Source: an uncultured Clostridia bacterium
GTDB taxonomy: Bacteria > Bacillota > Clostridia > Oscillospirales > Oscillospiraceae
NCBI GenBank assembly: GCA_945877515.1
Contig: CAMCSE010000013.1
Coordinates: forward strand, 1 to 43,658
Reading direction: 5' to 3'
Length of the DNA: 43,658 bases
Positions 9,160-17,636 of the stretch are shown here, one piece after another; positions within the stretch are counted from its first letter, which is position 1; every line of letters starts with the position of its first letter. Position numbers and translations under genes: made by a program. Under the pieces are notes generated by a model. It had not been told where the DNA came from. It ran no database searches and worked only from the letters and a program-made list of their open reading frames with translations.

Positions 9160-9513
9160 ATGAACAAGTTACGATACAATTTATCCTGCCGTCTGTTTAC
9201 TGATTCGAAGTGCTTCGGTCCCGGCATTGCGCAGCTGCTGCACCGTGTGGAGCGGCTTCATTCGTTGCGCGCTGCAGCGGCTGAGATGGAGATGGCTTAT
9301 TCCAAAGCGTGGACCATTGTGAAGAATTCCGAAAACGCGCTGGGGTTTAAGCTTCTGTCTACCACTACCGGCGGAAAACACGGCGGCGGCGCGACGCTGA
9401 CACCGGAGGGTGCTGCTTTTTTGCAGGCCTATGATGAATTCTGCGGAAAGCTGAATCAATATGGCGACAGGATTTTCACAGAAACCTTTGAAGTATTTCT
9501 TCAGAATCAATAA
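9160..9513 (+). CDS. ModE-like / LysR-type HTH DNA-binding protein (molybdate-type regulator N-terminal domain)
   Basis: FGPGIAQLLHRVERLHSLRAAAAEMEMAYSKAWTIVKNSENALGFKLLSTTTGGKHGGGATLTPEG matches the ModE N-terminal winged HTH; divergent from yqeB. Confidence 0.85.
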   Translation: MNKLRYNLSCRLFTDSKCFGPGIAQLLHRVERLHSLRAAAAEMEMAYSKAWTIVKNSENALGFKLLSTTTGGKHGGGATLTPEGAAFLQAYDEFCGKLNQYGDRIFTETFEVFLQNQ

Positions 9514-9524
9514 GTTATAGTAAG

Positions 9525-9562
9525 AGAGACAGCCCGCTTTCATTGAAAAGCAGACTGTCTCT
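9525..9562. terminator. Terminator-like inverted repeat between convergent genes
   Basis: agagacag ... ctgtctct arms with an internal gctttc/gaaaagc stem. Confidence 0.6.
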
Positions 9563-9572
9563 TTATTATGTT

Positions 9573-10223
9573 TCATTCTTTTTCGATCCACTCCTTGACC
9601 TGAAGCAAAGAGTCAAAGACCCCGACGGTTTTTTGTAAAGTTTCATTACTGGGCCGAACCATATCAGGAACGCATACCACAGGTATATGCGCCGCGACGG
9701 CGGCCTGTACGCCTGCTTCGCTGTCCTCCATAATGAGAGTATCCTCCGCCGCAATACCTGTTTTGCTGAGGGCCTTCAAAAAAATATCCGGGGCCGGTTT
9801 TCCGTTGGTAACCTCCGGCGCATAGGTAAACGTGTCAAAGTACTCTACAACACGATTTTGCCCAAGAATCGTCAGGGCACGTTCCTCCAGACTGGACGTG
9901 GCAAGTGAGATCAAGCAGCCGCGCTCTTTCAAAAAAGTGAGCAGTTCGAGCGCACCCTTCTTTAAAGGAATGCCCCGCTGGATATACTCGCCGTCGATCT
10001 CACTGGCCAGACGCAGTCCTTCCTTGACACTGATGGGAAGCCCATACTCCGCGATCACATCAGTCATATTGCGCAGAACTGGCCGGCCGCTGTATTTTTC
10101 GGCATAGTGGGCCAGTGAAAAGTCATACCCGTAAGGGCGAAGGATATCGCAATAAATACGATACGCAACGATCTCGCTGTCAATAAGCAGACCGTCCAGA
10201 TCAAAGATAACAGATTGCAGCAT
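9573..10223 (-). CDS. HAD-superfamily phosphatase / beta-phosphoglucomutase-like
   Basis: MLQSVIFDLDGLLIDSE motif I, SLATSS motif II, KPAPDIFLKAL and IMEDSEAGVQAA. Confidence 0.9.
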   Translation of the reverse strand: MLQSVIFDLDGLLIDSEIVAYRIYCDILRPYGYDFSLAHYAEKYSGRPVLRNMTDVIAEYGLPISVKEGLRLASEIDGEYIQRGIPLKKGALELLTFLKERGCLISLATSSLEERALTILGQNRVVEYFDTFTYAPEVTNGKPAPDIFLKALSKTGIAAEDTLIMEDSEAGVQAAVAAHIPVVCVPDMVRPSNETLQKTVGVFDSLLQVKEWIEKE

Positions 10224-10252
10224 ATTTCTCCTTTTGACAAGCCGAGCTTGCA

Positions 10253-10402
10253 CTACTTTTCCATTCTTTTGCAGTTGCCGGCACAGCAGGAACAGCCGCC
10301 GCGGCAGCAATCAGATCTGCCGCGATGCCGCCGGCAGACACGCACTGCCATTATCACAGCGGCGAAAAGCAGCAGCAGTACCATGATCGTGGACAGATTC
10401 AT
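10253..10402 (-). CDS. FeoB-associated Cys-rich membrane protein
   Basis: MNLSTIMVLLLLFAAVIMAVRVCRRHRGRSDCCRGGCSCCAGNCKRMEK (49 aa): one TM plus Cys-rich tail, start codon overlapping the feoB stop. Confidence 0.85.
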   Translation of the reverse strand: MNLSTIMVLLLLFAAVIMAVRVCRRHRGRSDCCRGGCSCCAGNCKRMEK

Positions 10403-12780
10403 CAGGCCACCCCCAGCAGAAGCAATACCGTGCGCAGAAGACAAGCGCAAACCCATGCGATAGCACACTGCATCAAAACCATACAAACCGCCCATTTGCC
10501 GCCCAGCTCTCGACGGACTGAGGCAATGGCCGCTATGCAGGGGGTATACAGCAGGCAAAACACCAAAAGGGAACCGGCGGCGCCTACCGTTAGCAGCGAG
10601 GTGATGCCCTCCCCCACCAGTACGGTCAGCGTAGAGACAACGCTTTCCTTGGCGATAAAACCGGTAATCAATGCGGTAGAGATCCGCCAGTCGCCAAAGC
10701 CCAGCGGCTTAAAGAGGGGCGCTATGTAACTGGCCAGCAGCGCCAGAATACTGTTTTGGGAATCCTGCACGATCCGGAAGTGCAAATCGAAGGTCTGCAG
10801 GAACCAGATCACGATGGTGGCGAGAAAAATCACCGTAAAGGCCCGCTGCAAAAAGTCCTTGGCCTTATCCCACAGGAGCTGTCCCACGTTTTTCAGACCC
10901 GGCATACGGTAGTTGGGCAGTTCCATCACAAACGGAACTGCTTCGCCACGAAACAGGGTGCTTTTAAAGATCAGCGCCACAAGAATACCGACGGCGATTC
11001 CCAGGAAATAAAGCCCTACCATGATCAGTCCGCCATGCCCGGGGAAAAACGCGGCTGTGAAAAAGCCATAGATCGGCAGCTTCGCCGAGCAGCTCATAAA
11101 CGGGGTCAGCAGGATCGTCATTCTGCGGTCGCGCGCCGAGGGCAGTGTGCGGCTGGCCATGACACCGGGGACGGTACAGCCGAAACCAATCAGCATGGGT
11201 ACGATGCTGCGTCCGGAAAGGCCGATCTTTCGCAGCAGCTTATCCATGACAAAGGCCACACGGGCCATATAGCCGGTATCCTCCAACAGGGACAGGAAGA
11301 AAAACAGCGTAACGATGATCGGCAGAAAACTCAGCACACTGCCCACACCGTTAAACACACCGTCAATGATCAGAGCCCGCACTGCTTCGTTTACTTCCCA
11401 CGACACCAATGCATTGCTGACGATCACGGTGAGCCATGCGATGGCTGTTTCCAGCAGTCCCTGCAGCCATGCGCCGATAACGTTGAAGGTCAGGAAAAAC
11501 ACCAGTCCCATGATACCGATAAAGGCCGGAATAGCCGTGTATTTCCCGGTAAGGAACCGGTCGATCTTCTGACTGCGAAGATGCTCTCGGCTTTCACGGG
11601 GCTTGACCACCGTAGCGTCTACCAATTCCTTGATGAAAGCAAAGCGCATGTCCGCAATGGCCGCGGCGCGGTCAAGCCCACGTTCCGTTTCCATTTGCAC
11701 AATGATGTGCTCCAGCATCTCCTGTTCGTTTTTATCCAAGGCCAGCGCATCCATCACCCGTTGGTCACCCTCCACCAATTTTGTGGCGGCGAAGCGAACA
11801 GGGATCCCGGCGGCTTTCGCGTGGTCGTCGATCAAATGCATGATCGCGTGAAGGCAGCGATGCACCGCACCGCCGTGATCGTTCATATCACAAAAATCAG
11901 TCCGGCCGGGCTTTTCCTGATACTTGGCCACATGCAACGCATGACGCGCCAGTTCATCCACACCCTCGTTCTTGGCGGCGGAAATGGGAACCACAGGGAT
12001 ACCCAGCATGGCCTCCATCTCATTGATGCGGATCGACCCGCCATTGCCCCGTACCTCGTCCATCATATTCAGCGCCAGCACCATAGGAATATCCAACTCC
12101 AGCAGCTGCATGGTCAGATACAGGTTACGCTCAATATTGGTGGCGTCCACAATATTGATGATACCGGTCGGTTTCTCATTGATAATAAACTGCCGTGTAA
12201 CGATCTCCTCGTTGGTATAGGGAGACATGGAATAGATGCCGGGCAGATCTGTGAGCTCCGTATTGGGATATTCCCGGATGGCGCCGCTCTTGCGGTCCAC
12301 TGTCACGCCCGGGAAGTTGCCCACATGCTGATTTGAGCCGGTCAGTTGATTGAACAGTGTTGTCTTGCCGCAGTTCTGATTGCCGGCCAGGGCAAAAGTC
12401 AGAGTGACCCCTTCCGGAAGTGGATGTTCCCCTTCTTTTTCGTGATACCGGCCGCCTTCGCCCAAACCGGGATGCTCACAGCCCAAACAGGGGTCTGCTG
12501 CTGACGGCAGCGCATCCGGTTTTCGCTGCTGAACCTTGATGGGTACGATCTCTATTTTTGCCGCATCCGCCAGGCGCAGCGTCAACTCATAGCCATGGAT
12601 GCGCAATTCCATCGGGTCACCCATGGGGGCAAATTTGACCAGTGTCACATCTGCGCCGGGAATCAGCCCCATGTCCAGAAAATGCTGGCGCAAAGCTCCC
12701 TCTCCGCCCACAGTTATGATCCGTGCGGACTGGCCGATCTCAAGCGTATCCAGAGTCATTGTTTTCTCTTGCAATACCAT
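10402..12780 (-). CDS. feoB: FeoA-FeoB fusion ferrous iron transporter
   Basis: N-terminal FeoA-like domain (MTLDTLEIGQSARIITVGGEGALRQHFLDMGLIPGADVTLVKFAPMGDPMELRIHGYELTLRLADA), then FeoB G domain (AGNQNCGKTTLFNQLTGSNQHVGNFPGVTVDRK) and permease. Confidence 0.95.
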   Translation of the reverse strand: MVLQEKTMTLDTLEIGQSARIITVGGEGALRQHFLDMGLIPGADVTLVKFAPMGDPMELRIHGYELTLRLADAAKIEIVPIKVQQRKPDALPSAADPCLGCEHPGLGEGGRYHEKEGEHPLPEGVTLTFALAGNQNCGKTTLFNQLTGSNQHVGNFPGVTVDRKSGAIREYPNTELTDLPGIYSMSPYTNEEIVTRQFIINEKPTGIINIVDATNIERNLYLTMQLLELDIPMVLALNMMDEVRGNGGSIRINEMEAMLGIPVVPISAAKNEGVDELARHALHVAKYQEKPGRTDFCDMNDHGGAVHRCLHAIMHLIDDHAKAAGIPVRFAATKLVEGDQRVMDALALDKNEQEMLEHIIVQMETERGLDRAAAIADMRFAFIKELVDATVVKPRESREHLRSQKIDRFLTGKYTAIPAFIGIMGLVFFLTFNVIGAWLQGLLETAIAWLTVIVSNALVSWEVNEAVRALIIDGVFNGVGSVLSFLPIIVTLFFFLSLLEDTGYMARVAFVMDKLLRKIGLSGRSIVPMLIGFGCTVPGVMASRTLPSARDRRMTILLTPFMSCSAKLPIYGFFTAAFFPGHGGLIMVGLYFLGIAVGILVALIFKSTLFRGEAVPFVMELPNYRMPGLKNVGQLLWDKAKDFLQRAFTVIFLATIVIWFLQTFDLHFRIVQDSQNSILALLASYIAPLFKPLGFGDWRISTALITGFIAKESVVSTLTVLVGEGITSLLTVGAAGSLLVFCLLYTPCIAAIASVRRELGGKWAVCMVLMQCAIAWVCACLLRTVLLLLGVA

Positions 12781-12882
12781 ATTCGTGCCTTTCCATTGCT
12801 CTGTCAGTTCTTTTGCTATCTTGTTAGTGTACCGTAATCTTTTGCCGCCGTCAAGTCGTTTTTGACAGGGTAAACAAACGGT

Positions 12883-12919
12883 AAAACGAACGGAAAACTG
12901 CAAATTCTCCGTTCGTTTT
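12883..12919. terminator. Terminator-like hairpin between the LMW-PTP gene and feoAB
   Basis: aaaacgaacgga ... tccgttcgtttt 12-bp perfect arms. Confidence 0.75.
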
Positions 12920-12929
12920 CATCCTTGCA

Positions 12930-13391
12930 TTATATTCTTTTCTTCGTTAATTTTTCCAGCAGGCTGCGGCAGCCGATTTCTATATCATGCCACGCAGCGT
13001 CAAAGTCTCCGGTATACCATGGGTCAGCCACATCGTGAGGGGAAGCTGTGCCATCCAGAAGCAAATGCATCTTCCCTTCCGGATCGCCGCCGCAGATCCG
13101 CTGCATACTCCGCAGGTTCACTTTCTCCATGCCGATCAAGAGATCGTAATAGCTATAGTCCTCAGCGCAGAGCTGTCTGGCTGTCTTTCCTTTGCAGCTG
13201 ATACCGTGTTCCGCCAGCTTCTGCCGTGCGGGAGGATATACAGGGTTTCCGACCTCTTCACGGCTGGTAGCAGCGGAGGCAATCTCAAACTGATCCGCTG
13301 TCCCTGCCCTTTTCACCATATCCTTCATGACAAACTCCGCCATTGGGCTGCGGCAGATATTGCCCAGACATATAAACAGGATCCTCGTCAT
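12930..13391 (-). CDS. Low molecular weight protein-tyrosine phosphatase
   Basis: MTRILFICLGNICRSPMAE P-loop and C-terminal VADPWYTGDFDAAWHDIEIGC. Confidence 0.95.
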   Translation of the reverse strand: MTRILFICLGNICRSPMAEFVMKDMVKRAGTADQFEIASAATSREEVGNPVYPPARQKLAEHGISCKGKTARQLCAEDYSYYDLLIGMEKVNLRSMQRICGGDPEGKMHLLLDGTASPHDVADPWYTGDFDAAWHDIEIGCRSLLEKLTKKRI

Positions 13392-13412
13392 AGCTGCTCC
13401 TTATCTATCGTT

Positions 13413-14750
13413 CTATTCCTTGATTACGGCACAGGACGCAACGCCATAATACCGCAGGCAATCCACCACATGTTGGTCGATCCGCTCACCGCAGACGGCC
13501 AACGGAATGGCGGGCGGACAGCTGATGGCCGCTGCCGCTGAGATACGGCCGAGACAATCCCCGATGGGCAGCGTTTCGCTTTCAGAAAACAACGCCTGAT
13601 GCGGCTTAAGCACTATGTCCGGGCGCGTAACACACGGCGGAAGCTCTGTGATGGCTTCCCTCCGCTCCAAGCTGCACAGTGTTTTCTCAAGATGCCGCAG
13701 CGACCCGGCACTGTTTTCCGGCGACAGCATCAACACCACATGATCCGGGTCATAAAACTCAGGATAGATGCCGTTTTCCTCCAAAATTCCAGCGATCCGC
13801 ATTCCGGTAAAGCCGAACGGCTTCGGACACAGGGTGATCTTCAGCGGCTCGTCTCCGGTCAAAGCATACCCGTGGCCTGTAATCCGTTGTACCAGTGCCT
13901 CTTTCTCCGGCAGAAATCTCTCCAGTGCAGCACGAAACGCTGTCATGCGATCGTTGGCTGCGTCCAGCGACTGCAAAATCAGATAGGAGGGGCTGCTGGA
14001 GCCAAACAGGGACATGGACGCCTTTGCCTGCTGTGCCAAGGTCGAAGGTGCGTCGTAGGAAATATGCAGATACGCGCCGCCGGTAATCACCGGCAGCGTT
14101 TTATGCGCTGAATCGCAGCAAAGATCCGCTCCCCAATCTATGGGATGGCGGGACTGCGGCAGGAATTTCAAATACGCACCGTGGGCGTTGTCCACCAGCA
14201 GCAGTACCCCTGCCTGATGGCAGACCTCTGCAATCGCCTGTATATCCAGCATATTCCCCAGATAGTCCGGGCTGGTAAGATACACCGCCACAGGTTTTTT
14301 TCCGCCGTTTTGCAGCGAACTTTTCACCTGCTGCGCTGTAATGGGGCAACTGATATAGGAATCGTTGTTCTCCGGATAAAGCCAGCAGATATCAATATCC
14401 AGCAGTGCAGCGGCATTGATAAAGGCCTTGTGCGCATTGCGTCCGGCCAATATACAGGGGGCTTGTCCTTTCGACACGGCATACCGGGCGGCAAGATGCA
14501 GCATGGTCTGGATGCACAGCGTAGAGCCCCCTGTGGAATAGAATGTATGAGCGCCAAACAATGCGCCGGCTTGTGCCTCGCTTTCGGCAATGATGCCGGA
14601 GGCAGTAAACAGCTCGTCCGCCCCGTCGATCTCCGTAATATCGTACGGCTCAAAGCCCAGCATCGGTACGCCCTTGTGCCCCGGCATGTGGAAACGGACG
14701 GGCTCATACTGCGTATATCGCCGGACAAAATCGCAGATGGGGGTGCTCAT
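13413..14750 (-). CDS. Short Orn/Lys/Arg decarboxylase-family PLP enzyme (445 aa)
   Basis: RFHMPGHKG, DITEIDGADELFTASGII, FYSTGGST, LLVDNAHGAYL, CDSAHKTLPVITGGAYLH. Confidence 0.92.
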   Translation of the reverse strand: MSTPICDFVRRYTQYEPVRFHMPGHKGVPMLGFEPYDITEIDGADELFTASGIIAESEAQAGALFGAHTFYSTGGSTLCIQTMLHLAARYAVSKGQAPCILAGRNAHKAFINAAALLDIDICWLYPENNDSYISCPITAQQVKSSLQNGGKKPVAVYLTSPDYLGNMLDIQAIAEVCHQAGVLLLVDNAHGAYLKFLPQSRHPIDWGADLCCDSAHKTLPVITGGAYLHISYDAPSTLAQQAKASMSLFGSSSPSYLILQSLDAANDRMTAFRAALERFLPEKEALVQRITGHGYALTGDEPLKITLCPKPFGFTGMRIAGILEENGIYPEFYDPDHVVLMLSPENSAGSLRHLEKTLCSLERREAITELPPCVTRPDIVLKPHQALFSESETLPIGDCLGRISAAAAISCPPAIPLAVCGERIDQHVVDCLRYYGVASCAVIKE

Positions 14751-16132
14751 TCCGTCGCTCCCAATTCACGGGCCACGGCCACCATAACAGCACACTCGAT
14801 CCGTTTGCGGAACAAATCGCAGCCCTGCTGATATACACCCCGTACGGAACCTGTGGCATGATAAGCGTTGGCGGCGCAGCCGCCGGAGCAGTACAGCCGT
14901 GCCCAGCAATCCCTGCATTCCTCCCGGGCATAGACATTGCAGGAGGCAAATTCCTCCTGAATGGCGTGATTGCCGACGCCGTTCCATATATCACCCAGTT
15001 TGAATTTCTCTTCCCCCACAAACTGATGACAAGGATACAGGTCGCCCCACGGGGTCACCGCCATGTACTCCGTTCCCGAGCCACAGCCGGAAATACGCTT
15101 ATAGATACAGGGACCGCCCTTCAGATCGATCATGTAGTGATAGAAGGTAAAGGGTTCCCCTTCTTTGTCCCGCTGCAGCATCAGCTCCGCCAGCTTTTCA
15201 TACTGCTCCATGACGACCGCTTTGTCCGACTCTGTCAAAGCGGCAGGATCGCCGGCGGCGGCCACCACCGGTTCCATGCTCAGTTCGGAAAAGCCCAGAT
15301 CCAGCATAGTCTTGATGTCCTCGAGAAAATCGGGGTTGGCATGGGTAAACGTGCCGCGCATATAGTAGTTCTTCCCATCACGGGCCGCCACCAGTTTCTG
15401 GAACTTGGGCACGATCTTCTCCCAGCTTCCGTTGCCGGCATAGTCCACACGGTAGCGGTCGTGTACCTCCTTGCGTCCATCAAGGCTCAGCACCACATTG
15501 CTCATCTCACGGTTGACGAAGTCGATCACATCATCGTCGATCAATACGCCGTTTGTCGTTAATGTAAAGCGGAAATGCTTGTCTTTCTCTTTTTCGATGC
15601 TGCGGGCATAGGCAACCAGCTGCTTGACCACGTCAAAGTTCATCAGCGGCTCGCCGCCGAAAAAGTCCACCTCCAGATTATGTCGGGACCCGGAGCGTTC
15701 CACCAAAAAGTCCAGCGCACGCTTCCCCACCTCAAAACTCATCAGCGCACGATCACCATGGTATTTTCCCTGACTGGCAAAGCAGTAGGAGCAATTGAGA
15801 TTGCAGGTGTGGGCAATGTGCAGGCAAAGCGCCTTGATCACGCCGGAGGTCTTGGCCTTCAACTCGCCCGCCATGGGCGCAAAGGAATCCTCGGTAAACA
15901 GCTTTCCCGCCGCTTTCAGCTGGGCGATCTGGTCGTAACATTCGCCGATCTCATCAGGCGTCACGCCGTCAGTACCCCGATACTTCTCCCACAGCTTTTT
16001 TATGATGGCGTCACGGGGCTCTGTTTCAAACAAAGCAATCACGTCATAAGCCAGTTCGTCCACGGCATGTACCGAACCGGAGCAAATGTCCAGCACAATA
16101 TTATAACCGCCTAATTGATATTGATGAATCAT
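14747..16132 (-). CDS. scfB: Radical SAM thioether maturase of SCIFF peptide (SPASM domain)
   Basis: MIHQYQLGGYNIVLDICSGSVHAVDELAYDVIALFE, CNLNCSYCFA radical SAM motif, SPASM CRDCWARLYCSGGCAANAYHATGS; adjacent SCIFF peptide gene. Confidence 0.93.
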   Translation of the reverse strand: MIHQYQLGGYNIVLDICSGSVHAVDELAYDVIALFETEPRDAIIKKLWEKYRGTDGVTPDEIGECYDQIAQLKAAGKLFTEDSFAPMAGELKAKTSGVIKALCLHIAHTCNLNCSYCFASQGKYHGDRALMSFEVGKRALDFLVERSGSRHNLEVDFFGGEPLMNFDVVKQLVAYARSIEKEKDKHFRFTLTTNGVLIDDDVIDFVNREMSNVVLSLDGRKEVHDRYRVDYAGNGSWEKIVPKFQKLVAARDGKNYYMRGTFTHANPDFLEDIKTMLDLGFSELSMEPVVAAAGDPAALTESDKAVVMEQYEKLAELMLQRDKEGEPFTFYHYMIDLKGGPCIYKRISGCGSGTEYMAVTPWGDLYPCHQFVGEEKFKLGDIWNGVGNHAIQEEFASCNVYAREECRDCWARLYCSGGCAANAYHATGSVRGVYQQGCDLFRKRIECAVMVAVARELGATE

Positions 16133-16153
16133 CTTTTTTCCCTCACGCTAAAA

Positions 16154-16176
16154 ATGCCGCCCGGCAGGGGCGGCAT
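16154..16176 (-). terminator. Short hairpin between SCIFF peptide gene and maturase (attenuator candidate)
   Basis: atgccgcc-cggcagg-ggcggcat. Confidence 0.45.
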
Positions 16177-16195
16177 CATAGTTTCAAGTACCCGT

Positions 16196-16345
16196 TTACT
16201 TGCTTTCCTTCTTTTCGCAAGCCTGATTGGCAATACCGCAGCTGGTCTTGCAGGCAGACTGGCAGGAAGTCTGGCACTCGCCGCAGCCGCCCTTCTTGGC
16301 GCTCTCACAAAGATCACGAGTCTCGATAGTATTAATGTGTTTCAT
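16196..16345 (-). CDS. scfA: SCIFF (six cysteines in forty-five) ranthipeptide precursor, 49 aa
   Basis: MKHINTIETRDLCESAKKGGCGECQTSCQSACKTSCGIANQACEKKESK, translated by hand; canonical CGECQTSCQSACKTSC core; SD ggagg upstream. Confidence 0.95.
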   Translation of the reverse strand: MKHINTIETRDLCESAKKGGCGECQTSCQSACKTSCGIANQACEKKESK

Positions 16346-16472
16346 TTTAAAATGTCCTCCCATTGATTATCTGATAAAGTTATATCACACTGCCGTTCGG
16401 TTGTCAATCCAAGTCTATTATTTTAGTAAGACGCAGTTTACAAAATATTTCATTGAATCCTTCGGTTTATCG

Positions 16473-16501
16473 TTGACGATAGCCTTCGAACGTTGTATAA
16501 T
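16473..16501 (+). promoter_or_regulatory. Sigma-A-like promoter for the phosphate butyryltransferase-like gene
   Basis: ttgacg - 17 nt - tataat. Confidence 0.75.
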
Positions 16502-16557
16502 GTCAAATGTAACCATAATTATCAGATCACTTCACAGATAATCAGGAGGAAATGTAC

Positions 16558-17472
16558 ATGATCAACACCATCAATGGAATCTTAGAAGCTGCCAAGGGCG
16601 GCAAAACCGGTGTCATCGCCGTCGCCGCTGCCCACGACCAGCCGGTCATTGAGGCCGTGGTGGAAGCCCGCAAGGAGGGTATCGCCACTCCCATTCTGGT
16701 GGGCCATGTGGATGAGATCCGCACCATGCTGTCCGGTCTGGGAGAAAATCCCGATGAGTATCAGATCATTGCCGGCGACAGCGATACCGACTGCGCCGCC
16801 AAGGCCGTGGCGCTGTGCGCTGATGGCAAGGCCAATTTCCTGATGAAGGGCATTCTGGGCACCGCCGACCTGATGCGCGCTGTATTTAATAAGGAGCACG
16901 GCCTGCGCACCAGCCATCTCACCACGCATTGCATGTTCTACGAGATCCCCGCCTATGGCAAAATGGTAATTCTCACCGACGGCGGCGTCAACACCTTCCC
17001 CGATCTGGATAAAAAAGCCGAAATTCTGGAAAATGCCGCCATGGTACTGCAAGCACTGGGCTATGAGACGATCAATGCCGCCTGCATCTGCGGCGCAGAG
17101 GTAGTCAATCCCAAGATCCAGTCCACCGTGGACGCCGACGCGCTGGCCCATATGACGGAGCGCTGGAGCAAGTACAACATGAACGTCTGCGGCCCTGTGG
17201 CGCTGGATCTGGCCGTCAGCAAAGAAGCCTGCCATCACAAGCACTACACCGCTCCGGGCGCAGGCGACGCGGACATCCTGCTGGTACCCAACTATGAAGT
17301 GGGTAACGGTATCGGTAAGGCCGCTTCCCTGTTTGGCCACGCCAAAAACGCAGGTATCATTCTGGGCGCCAAGGTGCCTATCGTGCTGGTCTCCCGCGCT
17401 GACAGCGCCGAATCCAAGCTGGCTTCCATCGCCGCCGGCAGCGTTCTGGCGCAGCGGATGAATTTAAATTGA
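16558..17472 (+). CDS. Phosphate butyryltransferase / phosphate acetyltransferase-like
   Basis: NFLMKGILGTADLMRAVFNKEHGLR, ILTDGGVNTFPDLDKKAEIL, DILLVPNYEVGNGIGKAASLFGHAKNAGIILGAKVPIVLVSRADSAESKLASIA; SD aggagg. Confidence 0.9.
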   Translation: MINTINGILEAAKGGKTGVIAVAAAHDQPVIEAVVEARKEGIATPILVGHVDEIRTMLSGLGENPDEYQIIAGDSDTDCAAKAVALCADGKANFLMKGILGTADLMRAVFNKEHGLRTSHLTTHCMFYEIPAYGKMVILTDGGVNTFPDLDKKAEILENAAMVLQALGYETINAACICGAEVVNPKIQSTVDADALAHMTERWSKYNMNVCGPVALDLAVSKEACHHKHYTAPGAGDADILLVPNYEVGNGIGKAASLFGHAKNAGIILGAKVPIVLVSRADSAESKLASIAAGSVLAQRMNLN

Positions 17473-17531
17473 GCCCGCAGAATGTTTCGTTTATGTAAAA
17501 AAAACGCCTATTTACAGTTTTCTTTGACAAT

Positions 17532-17565
17532 TACTTGACAATCTAAGGAAACCCTCGTATAGTAA
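17532..17565 (+). promoter_or_regulatory. Sigma-A-like promoter for the aminotransferase gene (approximate coordinates)
   Basis: ttgacaatctaaggaaaccctcgtatagt: ttgaca, 17-nt spacer, tatagt. Confidence 0.6.
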
Positions 17566-17636
17566 TAGTTGGTCACGCATACGTTTGAGCCGTATGCACA
17601 AAATAACAAAATAAGGAAAAAAGAGGAGCTATTATC

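Noticed and set aside
10756-12336. 526-aa plus-strand ORF opposite feoB
   Set aside because: Shadow ORF antisense to a well-supported FeoAB coding region; low-complexity His/Gln-rich composition, no SD, no domain
16486-16499. Possible LexA box (cgaacgttgtataa) in the phosphate butyryltransferase-like gene's promoter
   Set aside because: Only the CGAAC half-site fits; the right half does not match GTTYC
16227-16541. Plus-strand ORFs over the SCIFF region (83 and 104 aa)
   Set aside because: The minus strand encodes the canonical SCIFF peptide; the plus ORFs are antisense with no SD support
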